Shown here: in pieces, positions 15,145-22,372 of the stretch | Layout of the letters: every line of letters starts with the position of its first letter | Position numbering within the stretch: the first letter of the stretch is position 1 | Assembly: GCF_022712295.1 (NCBI RefSeq) | Contig: NZ_JALAGT010000031.1 | Location: 1 to 30,493, forward strand | Length of the DNA stretch: 30,493 nucleotides | Source: Galactobacter sp. | Lineage (GTDB): Bacteria; Actinomycetota; Actinomycetes; Actinomycetales; Micrococcaceae | Direction: 5' to 3' | Notes under the pieces: generated by a model | Told to the model about the DNA's origin: nothing | Database searches by the model: none | The model's input: the letters and a program-made list of their open reading frames with translations, nothing else | Made by a program: the position numbers and the translations under genes

Positions 15145-15924
15145 TCAGGCCAGCATGACCTCCACACCCTTGGCGGCCCATGCCTTGCGGTCCTGCGCAG
15201 ACAGACCGGTATCGGTGATCAGGCCGATGCCCTTCACCTCCGGCAACGCGGCGAAGGCGGTGTGGCCGGCCTTGCTGGAGTCCGTGACCACCCACGCCTC
15301 GCGGGCCCGCCTGGCCATCAGCGCGTTCAGCTCGGCCTCGTCTTCCTCGTGGACCGTGAATCCGCCCTGCGGCGTCATACCGTCCACGCCGATGAACGCC
15401 AGGTCGCAGGAGAGCCCACCCAGCGTCTGGACCGCCCAAGGCCCCACCAATTCATAGGACGCCGGGTGCATCACGCCCCCGGAGACCACCACCTTGATGT
15501 GCGGGCGCACCGCCAGGGTGGACGCGATGTTCACCGAGTTCGTCACCACCGTCAGCGAGGGCCGGCCGTTCTCACTGCGCAGATCCGGACGCATCCCCAG
15601 TAGCTGGGCGATGATCCCCGTGGTGGTCCCACCCGTCATCCCCACGGTCATCCCTCGAGAGACTTTGGCTGCTGCCCTGGCCGCGACGGAACGCTTGGCG
15701 TCGTCGTCCCCCAAACGGTAGCGCTGCGGAAGGTCATAGGCCACGCCGCCCCTCGTGGCACCACCATGGGTGCGGACCAGCAGTTCCTTCTCAGCGAGCG
15801 CGTCAAGGTCGCGGCGCACCGTGGCCGGGGAGACGCCCAGACCGGACACCAGCTGCTCCACGTCCACGCTGCCGTTGTCTGCAAGGATCTCCAGGATCCG
15901 GTTCCCACGCTCCGTCCGATTCAT
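15145..15924 (-). CDS. DeoR-family transcriptional regulator (AgaR-like)
   Basis: DeoR repressors bind operators through an N-terminal helix-turn-helix and sense a sugar phosphate through a C-terminal Rossmann-like domain. The HTH is at residues about 4-57 (ILADNGSVDVEQLVSGLGVS then PATVRRDLDALAEKELLVRTHGGA, given as two parts). The phosphosugar loop GMTGGTTTG is present, as are TVVTNSVNIA and DLAFIGVDGM, all diagnostic of the family. The length of 259 aa is normal. Start candidates are 15924, 15930 and a TTG at 15939. The GGAG at about 15937-15934 is best spaced for 15924. It lies at the downstream end of the transporter and catabolic genes, all on the same strand, and is the obvious local repressor. 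Confidence 0.9.
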   Translation of the reverse strand: MNRTERGNRILEILADNGSVDVEQLVSGLGVSPATVRRDLDALAEKELLVRTHGGATRGGVAYDLPQRYRLGDDDAKRSVAARAAAKVSRGMTVGMTGGTTTGIIAQLLGMRPDLRSENGRPSLTVVTNSVNIASTLAVRPHIKVVVSGGVMHPASYELVGPWAVQTLGGLSCDLAFIGVDGMTPQGGFTVHEEDEAELNALMARRAREAWVVTDSSKAGHTAFAALPEVKGIGLITDTGLSAQDRKAWAAKGVEVMLA

Positions 15925-15976
15925 ACCCATATTCTCCAACCCCTCAACGGTTTCTCCGCCCCCGAGTGCTGCCGAA

Positions 15977-16873
15977 TCACTTCACCGCGCCGGCCGCCAG
16001 GCCACCGATCAACCGTTTCTCGATGAAGAAGAACAGGATCACCACGGGAACGATGGACAGGATCGAGACCGAGAAGACGAACTGCCAACTCGTGGCGTAC
16101 TGGCCAACGAATTTCGTCAGAGCCACGGACAGCGGCTGGTTCTCTGCGGTCGTCAGGATCACCAGGGAGGCGGCGAACTCGTTCCAGGCAGACACGAAGG
16201 TGAAGATCACGGCGGTCACGATGCCGGGCCACACCAAGGGCAGGTTCACCTTGAACAGCGTCCGCAGCTTGCCCGCTCCATCCAGTTGAGCGGCCTCGTC
16301 CACTTCCTTGGGAACGGCGGCGAAGAAGGAGTGCATCATCCAGGTCGCGAACGCCAGGTTGAAGGCAGCGTTGACCAGGATCATCGCCAGCCAGGTGTCG
16401 TCGATCCCGAAGAGCTGCATCTCTCGGAACAGGCCGGTGGTGAGGATGGCAGGCTGCAGCATCTGGGTCAGGATGACCAGGCCCATGAACGCCATGCGGC
16501 CCGGGAAGCGGAAACGCGCCGTGTAGTAGGCCGCCGGGACGGCCACCAGCAACACAACCAGTGTTGCCGCGACCGCGATGATGATCGTGGAGATCAGGTT
16601 CTGCGGCAGTGGGGTCTCCGGCGTTGACCACATGTTCGCGTAGTTGTCCCAGTGCCACCCGTCCTTGGGCAGGTAGGTGGGGTCGTAGGAGAGGATCTCC
16701 TCTTTGGTCTTCAGCGACCCTGCGAACATCACCAGGTACGGGATCAGGAAGATCAGGGCGATCACGAGGCCGATGATCATGCGGCGCACCACGACCTTGC
16801 GCGGGGCCCTGTCCGTGACCGTCAGGAACGGTTTCTTCAGGCTGGGCGTCTTGTGAGGAGCTTGCGCGACCAT
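15977..16873 (-). CDS. Carbohydrate ABC transporter permease (MalG-type)
   Basis: This inner-membrane permease subunit belongs to the CUT1 sugar importers. The 298-aa protein has about six hydrophobic segments. The EAA loop that docks the ATPase is EVDEAAQLDGAGKLRTLFKV near residues 190-210, followed by PLVWPG as expected for MalG-like subunits. The ATG at 16873 lies 2 nt after the stop of the partner permease; its AAGGAGGT Shine-Dalgarno is inside that gene's last codons, so the two are coupled. No ATPase gene is in this cluster. As in many Actinobacteria, a shared MsiK/UgpC-type ATPase elsewhere on the chromosome probably serves it. Confidence 0.92.
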   Translation of the reverse strand: MVAQAPHKTPSLKKPFLTVTDRAPRKVVVRRMIIGLVIALIFLIPYLVMFAGSLKTKEEILSYDPTYLPKDGWHWDNYANMWSTPETPLPQNLISTIIIAVAATLVVLLVAVPAAYYTARFRFPGRMAFMGLVILTQMLQPAILTTGLFREMQLFGIDDTWLAMILVNAAFNLAFATWMMHSFFAAVPKEVDEAAQLDGAGKLRTLFKVNLPLVWPGIVTAVIFTFVSAWNEFAASLVILTTAENQPLSVALTKFVGQYATSWQFVFSVSILSIVPVVILFFFIEKRLIGGLAAGAVK

Positions 16874-16875
16874 GC

Positions 16876-17871
16876 TCAGACCTCCTTCAGCGGCTTGACG
16901 GTCTTGACGTAGATCGCCACGATCACGGCAACCACGGCGAAGTTGACCACTGAGAGGGCTGAGGCGATGTCGATGCGCTGGTCCAATTGCATGGTCTTGA
17001 AGATGTAGGTCATCAGGGTGTCCGACTCATACCCTGGTAGGTCACCCGTCATCACCTGCAGGATCGGCAGGTTGTTGAACACGTTGATGATGTTGATCAA
17101 CACCGCCACGGCCAGGGAGTTGCGCAGCTGCGGCAGGACGACGGAGAAGTAGGTGCGCCAACGTCCGGCGCCGTCCACGGTCGCGGCCTCAAGGGTCTCC
17201 CCGGGCACCGACTGCACGCCGGCCAGTAGCGTGTAGACCGTGAAGGGCAGGGACACGAAGATGGCCACGACCATCGCGGAAATCAGTGCCGACACAGGGT
17301 TCTTGGTGAACCCGAACCCGTCGCCATCCACCAGGTGAAGCTGCTGAAGGAACTTGTTCAGCACCCCGTAGTTGGGGTCCATCGAGTAGTAGAAGACTGT
17401 GGTCGTCATGACCACGGACGCCGCCCACGGCACCACCACGGCCATGCGCACCAGGCGTCGGCCGGGGAACGGCTTGGAGAGGAACTGCGCCAGAGCCAGG
17501 GAGATGATCACGGTGAAGAGGACCACCACCACGACCCACACCACGGAGTTGAGCAGGATGCGGGGCAGGTTCGGGTCGGTGAACACGCGGGCGAAGTTGG
17601 AGAAGATCCCCCAGTCCGGTGTGTTCCCGCCGGGCTCCGCCCATCCCTGGTTCAGCCCGGACATGCCGATCTTCCGCAGCGAACTGTAGATCATGTAGAC
17701 GGCCGGGAAGACCACCACCACGAAGATCAGGATGATGGCCGGCGTCAGCCAGGGCAGTGCGGCCCAGAAGCCGCCGCCGGTGCGGCGCGCCGTGCGGCGC
17801 TTTGGTGCCCGACGGTCTGTGTCCGGTTCAGGTGGTGTGTTCCGCTCAGGGGCGGTGGCCTGCGTACTCAT
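16876..17871 (-). CDS. Carbohydrate ABC transporter permease (MalF-type)
   Basis: This is the partner of the MalG-type subunit. The 331-aa protein has a basic, Pro/Arg-rich cytoplasmic N-terminus of about 35 residues, then some six membrane segments (first: LPWLTPAIILIFVVVVFPAVY, near 39-60, written without its flanks). The EAA loop ETLEAATVDGAGRWRTYFSV lies near residues 225-245. The ATG at 17871 has a modest GAGG just upstream. It is separated from the upstream binding-protein gene by 187 nt that hold two strong hairpins, so it is probably transcribed at a lower level than the binding protein. Confidence 0.92.
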   Translation of the reverse strand: MSTQATAPERNTPPEPDTDRRAPKRRTARRTGGGFWAALPWLTPAIILIFVVVVFPAVYMIYSSLRKIGMSGLNQGWAEPGGNTPDWGIFSNFARVFTDPNLPRILLNSVVWVVVVVLFTVIISLALAQFLSKPFPGRRLVRMAVVVPWAASVVMTTTVFYYSMDPNYGVLNKFLQQLHLVDGDGFGFTKNPVSALISAMVVAIFVSLPFTVYTLLAGVQSVPGETLEAATVDGAGRWRTYFSVVLPQLRNSLAVAVLINIINVFNNLPILQVMTGDLPGYESDTLMTYIFKTMQLDQRIDIASALSVVNFAVVAVIVAIYVKTVKPLKEV

Positions 17872-17932
17872 GCCTCACGCTTCCGTGGCTGGTGTCGTCA
17901 GGGGGTTCTGGTGCCGTGCCCACAGGTAGGGC

Positions 17933-17977
17933 AAAAGAGCCAGAAAAGGGGCCTTCCGTCCCGCGCGGGTTGGCCCC
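17933..17977 (-). terminator. Intrinsic terminator or attenuator between binding protein and permeases
   Basis: On the minus strand GGGGCC (17977-17972) pairs with GGCCCC (17953-17948), enclosing a second stem CCCGCGCGGG (17960-17969). It is followed by TTTTCTGGCTCTTTT (17947-17933). The T-rich tail makes this a good partial terminator inside the operon. Confidence 0.65.
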
Positions 17978-18005
17978 AGGCGCGGAACGGAGGCAGTTGG
18001 TAGTG

Positions 18006-18051
18006 CCCGCGACGGGCCCCTCGACGTCGAGACGAGGGGACCCGTCACGGG
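18006..18051 (-). other. Long intercistronic stem-loop just after the binding-protein gene
   Basis: Outer arms CCCGCGACGGG (18006-18016) and CCCGTCACGGG (18041-18051) pair with one mismatch. Inner arms CCCCTCG (18017-18023) and CGAGGGG (18033-18039) pair perfectly. It begins 7 nt after the stop codon of the binding-protein gene. Such stems often protect the upstream mRNA from 3' exonucleases, as at malE-malF. Confidence 0.7.
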
Positions 18052-18058
18052 TCAAAGA

Positions 18059-19312
18059 TCAGGACGCGGCGTCTGCCTTGGCCTGGATCTGCTTGGCGAC
18101 ATCGGCGCCGGAGCTGGACTGCAGTTTGCCCATCAGCGACTTGAACGCACCGTCGGTGGCGCTCCAGGCCGGGTTGGTGGTGGGGTAGAACTGGGCGTCA
18201 GGCAGCAGGTCCAGGAAGGGCTTCAGGTCCTCGTCGGAGGCCATCTTCTCGGAAGCCGACTTGGTGGTGGGCAGGAAGCCCTCCTTCTCCACGAAGTTCT
18301 GGTACTGCTCGTCGGAGAAGAAGAAGTCCATGAACTCGGTGACCGCCTTCTGCTTGGCCTCGGACTGGGAGAACGAGGCCAGGCGGTCGCCCACGCCGAG
18401 CGTCACGGCGGAGCCGTCCTTGGTGGCCGGCTGTGCGATGCCGTAGTTGAGGTCAGGGTTGGTCTTCTCGATCTCCTGCATGGTCTGCGGCAGTGCGTAG
18501 ACGAAGCCCATCTTGCCCTGAACGAATCCGGACATCATCGGAGTGCGCTGCGTGGAGCCGGGGTTGGCTTGAGTGGCGCCGGAATCGATCATCTTCTTCA
18601 TCTGATCGAAGGCCTCCACGTTCTTGGGGTCGTCAACCGTGATGTTCTCTTCATCGCCGAAGGAACCGCCGTTGCCCACGACCCAGAGCATGGCCTCGGC
18701 CTGCGCCTCTTCCGAGCCCAGCGGCATGCCGTAGCCCGGGTTGCCGGTCTTGTCCTTGATCGCCTTGGATGCGCTCAGCAGCTCGTCCCAGGTCTTGGGG
18801 ACGTCCTTGACTCCGGCTTCCTTCATCAGGTCCTTGTTGTAGAACAGCGCACGGTCGGAGGCGATGAACGGCAGGCCGTACTGAGTGCCGCCCACCTTCT
18901 CGGCGTCGGCGAAGGAATCCTGGAAGTTCTCCAGAGTGTCCTTGGAGGCAATGTCTTCCGCCTTGGCCAGGATGCCGTCACCCACGTAGCCGGAGATGGC
19001 GCCACCGTTATAGATGTCCGGGGCCTTCTTGGACTGGATCTTGGTCTTGAGCACCGTCTCGAGGTTGTCCCAGGACTGCGTCTCGAGATTGATCTTGATG
19101 TCGTCGTGTTCGGCCTCGAAGTCCTTGATGATGTCTTCCCAGAGACCCTTGGTCTGGTCGGAATACGTGGGGACGAGCATCTGCAGGGTGGTGGTGCCAC
19201 CCTTCGCATCGTCATCGCCACTGTCGTCGCCGCCGAAGCCGCAGGAGGTCAGGGTGAGGGCGCCGACCGCGGCGACCGCTGCGAATCCTGTACGCCAGCT
19301 GAACTTGCTCAT
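18059..19312 (-). CDS. Sugar ABC transporter substrate-binding lipoprotein
   Basis: This is an extracellular solute-binding protein of family 1 (CUT1 type), anchored to the membrane by lipid. The 417-aa protein starts MSKFSWRTGFAAVAAVG and has a lipobox LTSC with the lipidated C24, followed by an acidic linker (GDDSGDDD). Family signatures include LWEDIIKDFEAEHDDIKI near residue 55 and DMKxAG-like LFYNKDLMKEAGV with PKTWDELL near 150. The ATG at 19312 has GGAGAAGG upstream; the frame continues 37 codons further up but without signal-peptide features. It is the first gene of the transporter unit, with a palindromic operator candidate upstream. The ligand is inferred to be an amino sugar or a short oligosaccharide containing one. 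Confidence 0.93.
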   Translation of the reverse strand: MSKFSWRTGFAAVAAVGALTLTSCGFGGDDSGDDDAKGGTTTLQMLVPTYSDQTKGLWEDIIKDFEAEHDDIKINLETQSWDNLETVLKTKIQSKKAPDIYNGGAISGYVGDGILAKAEDIASKDTLENFQDSFADAEKVGGTQYGLPFIASDRALFYNKDLMKEAGVKDVPKTWDELLSASKAIKDKTGNPGYGMPLGSEEAQAEAMLWVVGNGGSFGDEENITVDDPKNVEAFDQMKKMIDSGATQANPGSTQRTPMMSGFVQGKMGFVYALPQTMQEIEKTNPDLNYGIAQPATKDGSAVTLGVGDRLASFSQSEAKQKAVTEFMDFFFSDEQYQNFVEKEGFLPTTKSASEKMASDEDLKPFLDLLPDAQFYPTTNPAWSATDGAFKSLMGKLQSSSGADVAKQIQAKADAAS

Positions 19313-19387
19313 GATGTCGCCTTCTCCCCCCTGGCGTGGCGGGCCATACGAGCCGGTCAACCAAGGGGATTGCGTGTGAGTGATGTT

Positions 19388-19407
19388 TTGATCGATGACT
19401 CGATCAA
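19388..19407. promoter_or_regulatory. Perfect 20-bp palindromic operator candidate
   Basis: TTGATCGA (19388-19395), TGAC, TCGATCAA (19400-19407): perfect 8-bp arms. It is 76 nt upstream of the binding-protein start codon. A weaker repeat ACCAT-CTTGA-ATGGT follows at about 19424-19438. It is the best candidate for the local DeoR-family or another sugar regulator. Confidence 0.55.
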
Positions 19408-19480
19408 GATCTTTCAGGTGCAACCATCTTGAATGGTGATCTACCCCACGTCAAGGGGTGACTCACGCAACCAAGTGACG

Positions 19481-20320
19481 TCAGCGGTTGACGTTGGTGA
19501 TCAACGTTGCAAGCCTGGCGATCTCCACGCGCATGGCCTCACGTCCAGGACCGAGGTACTTGCGTGGGTCCACCAGTTTCGGGTCGTTCAGTGCTTCACG
19601 CACGGGGGCCGTGAACGCCTTGTTCAGGTGCGTGGAGACGTTGATCTTCACCATGCCGGCCGCGATGGCCTCACGCAGGTGATCGTCACCCACCCCGGAG
19701 GATCCATGCAGCACCAGGGGTACCCGGACCGCGCCACGCAGCCGAGCGATCAGGTCCAGGTCCAGCTTGGCGGTACGCGACGTCATCGCATGCGACGATC
19801 CCACCGCTACGGCGAGCGCATCCACGCCCGTGTCCGCCACGAAGCGTGCCGCCTCCCCCGGGTCGGTCCGCACACCGGGTGCATGGGCCCCGTCCTTGCC
19901 ACCCACCTCGCCCAATTCGGCCTCGACGTACACGCCGTGTGCGTGGGCCTCGGAGGCGAGTTGCGCCGTCAAGGCGCGGTTCTCGTCGTCGGGCAATCGG
20001 GAGGCATCCACCATGACGGAGCCGAAGCCCAGGCCCAATGCCTCACGCACCAGCGCGGGGTTCTCGGCGTGGTCGAGGTGCAACGCGATGCTCGCCTCGG
20101 AGCTCTCCGCCAGCACCCGGACGGCGGCGGCCAGCGGGGCAAGAGAGCCGTGGTACTTGGCGCAGTTCTCGGAAATCTGGGCGACGATGGGCAGGCCTGC
20201 ATCCTCCGCACCGGCCACGATGGCTTCGGCGGATTCCAGCTGGACCACGTTGAACGCGGGGACACCGTGGCCGGCAGCCACCGCCCGTTCCACGATGTCG
20301 CGGGTGGGGACGAGGGGCAT
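19481..20320 (-). CDS. Class II aldolase, GatY/KbaY (tagatose- or fructose-bisphosphate) type
   Basis: The enzyme splits a ketohexose 1,6-bisphosphate into dihydroxyacetone phosphate and glyceraldehyde 3-phosphate, using zinc. The 279-aa protein has VPAFNVVQLE (residues 20-29), HLDHAEN with D83 and zinc ligand H84, EAELGEVGG (133-141), a second zinc ligand H177 in GSSHAM (where GTAHG is commoner), and VLHGSSG with H205. The length and motifs fit GatY/KbaY/AgaY better than the longer FbaA. ATG 20320 has AAGGA about 9 nt upstream. It is the last gene of the SIS-ROK-PfkB-aldolase run, after a 181-nt spacer with pseudoknot-like repeats. Tagatose-bisphosphate is favoured by context, not by sequence. 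Confidence 0.88.
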   Translation of the reverse strand: MPLVPTRDIVERAVAAGHGVPAFNVVQLESAEAIVAGAEDAGLPIVAQISENCAKYHGSLAPLAAAVRVLAESSEASIALHLDHAENPALVREALGLGFGSVMVDASRLPDDENRALTAQLASEAHAHGVYVEAELGEVGGKDGAHAPGVRTDPGEAARFVADTGVDALAVAVGSSHAMTSRTAKLDLDLIARLRGAVRVPLVLHGSSGVGDDHLREAIAAGMVKINVSTHLNKAFTAPVREALNDPKLVDPRKYLGPGREAMRVEIARLATLITNVNR

Positions 20321-20381
20321 CAGGGCTTCCTTCTCTCTTCACTTCAGGTTGTCGGTTGTCACCGCTGGAGGCGCGACGTTC

Positions 20382-20493
20382 GGGGAGTCGGCTCTGTCCA
20401 GTCACGTTTCAGGAGTCAGTTCTGCAGCACAGAGCCGGGTTTCACTCAACACAACTGACTCCCCAACCGGCACGAACGGCACCACTGACTCCC
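20382..20493 (-). promoter_or_regulatory. Interlocking inverted repeats in the aldolase leader (pseudoknot-like)
   Basis: On the minus strand the elements occur in this order: GGGAGTCAGT (20493-20484), GGGGAGTCAGTT (20464-20453), CGGCTCTGT (20437-20429), AACTGACTCC (20421-20412), ACAGAGCCG (20397-20389), GACTCCCC (20389-20382). The second pairs with the fourth (10 bp) and the third with the fifth (9 bp), giving an H-type pseudoknot order. The first and sixth offer competing pairings. The element starts 8 nt after the pfkB stop and ends about 60 nt before the aldolase ATG. Confidence 0.6.
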
Positions 20494-20501
20494 GACAACG
20501 A

Positions 20502-21464
20502 TCATGAGCCGTCGAAGCCCGGGGAGAAGACCACATCGGCCTCCAGGGACTGTGGGTCCACGCCGAGCTCGCCGGCCACGGGTGACAGAACGGCGGAGGC
20601 CGACCAGGTCACGGCGGCCGCCAACGCCCGCCGTCGTTCAGCGGTCGAGGCGGGCGCGTGGCCCAGCTCGTGGGCAACGGCCAGCCATCCGGCCACCGCC
20701 GCGTCCCCCGCCCCGGTCGGATTGCCGGTCAGCACACGATACAGGCGGGCCCCGATCCCGGCGCGGTCGTGGACCGTGTGGTGACTCATCCCGTCCTCAC
20801 CCTTGGAGAGCAAGACCTCACGGGCACCGAGATCGAACAGTGTCTGCAAGCTTGCTTCGATCCCGTCCCCGCCTGTGGCCTCAGCGAGCTCGTGGATATT
20901 GGGCTTGAGCAGGTCCGTTCCGGCCGCCGCCGCCTCGAGGAGGAGCTCCCCCGACGTATCGGCGCAGACGAAGGCGCCCACCTCGTGCAACTGCCTCACC
21001 ATGCTCCGCAATGCGGTAGCCGGAGTGTCTGCCGGCCAGGATCCACAGATCGCCACGATTGCTCCGGGCCCCTCTGCCTCCGCTTGCTCCACCACGGCAT
21101 GCCGCAGCGCGTCGTGTTCGTCGAGCGACAACGGGGCGGCGACCTCGTTGAGCATGGTCACCCGCCCACCGTCCTCCACCAGCGCGGTGGACGTGCGCGT
21201 CAGCGCACCGACCCGGACCCAGCGCGTGGCAACCTGCGGCGCCAGGCGGGACAGCGCGTCGGACACGTGTTTGCCCCGCTCCCCACCCAACGGACCCACT
21301 GCCGCGACCGGCACCCCGCGGGCGGCCAGGACGCGAGCGACGTTGAGTCCCTTGCCTCCCGGGCGTGCCGCCGGAGGCGCCACCCGCAGGCTCTCACCCA
21401 GGCGCATCTGCCCGACGTGCTGGGTCAGGTCCAGCGCGGGCGCCGGCGTCACGGCGACGATCAT
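20502..21464 (-). CDS. PfkB-family sugar-phosphate kinase (1-phosphofructokinase / tagatose-6-phosphate kinase type)
   Basis: This enzyme phosphorylates a ketohexose phosphate with ATP to give the bisphosphate that the neighbouring aldolase cleaves. The 320-aa protein starts MIVAVTPAPALDLT as LacC/FruK proteins do, has the first PfkB signature PGGKGLNVAR (residues 35-44), and the second GNPTGAGDAAVAG with catalytic D254. The family tag 1-phosphofructokinase is the usual automatic label; next to AgaS-, NagA- and GatY-like genes, tagatose-6-phosphate kinase activity is at least as likely. ATG 21464 overlaps the ROK kinase stop as ATGA, so they are coupled. Confidence 0.88.
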   Translation of the reverse strand: MIVAVTPAPALDLTQHVGQMRLGESLRVAPPAARPGGKGLNVARVLAARGVPVAAVGPLGGERGKHVSDALSRLAPQVATRWVRVGALTRTSTALVEDGGRVTMLNEVAAPLSLDEHDALRHAVVEQAEAEGPGAIVAICGSWPADTPATALRSMVRQLHEVGAFVCADTSGELLLEAAAAGTDLLKPNIHELAEATGGDGIEASLQTLFDLGAREVLLSKGEDGMSHHTVHDRAGIGARLYRVLTGNPTGAGDAAVAGWLAVAHELGHAPASTAERRRALAAAVTWSASAVLSPVAGELGVDPQSLEADVVFSPGFDGS

Positions 21465-22372
21465 TTCTGCGCCTCCAGCTCCTGCAGCGCGACGATCCGG
21501 GCCCCCCGCAGTCCGGCGTCGCCACCGAGGCGGGCCAGAACGAGTTCCGGCACGGGCATGAAACTGAGTCGCCGTTCCAAGGCCGCACGCAGGGGGTTGA
21601 GTAGATCATCTCCGGCACCGGAGAGTCCACCCCCGACGATCACGCGGCTCACGCCGAGCAGTCCCACGCTCCAGTGCAGGGCGAAGGCCAGGGCGTCCAC
21701 CGCAGCTTGCCAGGCCGCTCGCGCATCCGGGTCCCCTCGGCGTAGCGCTTCAAGCACCCCGGCGGCGCCGTTCACCCGCCGACCCGTTGCCTCTTCATAG
21801 GCGCGCGCGATCGCCGCCGCAGACGCGACGGTCTCGAGGCAGCCCGTGGCGCCGCAAGCGCAGGTGCCCCCGCCCGGGACCGGGACGTGCCCCAGTTCGC
21901 CAGCGCCAGGGACCTCCAGCCGCGTACCGTTCACGAACGACGTGGCGGCGATGCCGGTACCGATCACCACGGCCAGCACGCTGTCCGCCCCACCCGCGCC
22001 CACGCCTTCGCTGTACTCGGCCTGGGCGGCGAGCGCCACGTCGTGACCGAATCCCACGGGCGCACCAAGCCGTTCCTGGAGCAGATCCGGCAGTGCCGCG
22101 TTGCGCAAACCCAGATTGGCCGCGAAGACGGTCCGACGAGACGAAACATCCACGACGCCTGGGCTGAGGAGCCCCACTGCTGCGGGGGTCTCGGACGGCA
22201 GCAGGTCGGCGGCCAGATCCGAGAGTTGGTCCACGAGGGCTCGGCCCGCTTGGTCTCCGGTGACCGCACGCACCGGCCGGCGGGTGATCCGGGTCAGTTC
22301 ACCGTTGATGGACACCGCAGCCTTGACGTCGGTCCCACCGACGTCGAAGAGCAGCAGCGTCTGATCAGGCAT
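21461..22372 (-). CDS. ROK-family sugar kinase
   Basis: ROK kinases phosphorylate hexoses or amino sugars at C6 with ATP. The 303-aa protein has the phosphate-1 loop FDVGGTDVKAA (residues 9-19), the catalytic base candidate D111 in FGHDVALAAQ, E159 in GAGELGHV, and the zinc-binding signature with H162 and Cys 171, 173 and 178 (CACGATGCLE). There is no N-terminal helix-turn-helix, so it is an enzyme, not a NagC-type repressor. Since no PTS genes are nearby and an ABC importer is, this kinase would supply the 6-phosphate for NagA and AgaS. It overlaps the SIS gene by 8 nt and pfkB by 4 nt. Confidence 0.9.
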   Translation of the reverse strand: MPDQTLLLFDVGGTDVKAAVSINGELTRITRRPVRAVTGDQAGRALVDQLSDLAADLLPSETPAAVGLLSPGVVDVSSRRTVFAANLGLRNAALPDLLQERLGAPVGFGHDVALAAQAEYSEGVGAGGADSVLAVVIGTGIAATSFVNGTRLEVPGAGELGHVPVPGGGTCACGATGCLETVASAAAIARAYEEATGRRVNGAAGVLEALRRGDPDARAAWQAAVDALAFALHWSVGLLGVSRVIVGGGLSGAGDDLLNPLRAALERRLSFMPVPELVLARLGGDAGLRGARIVALQELEAQK

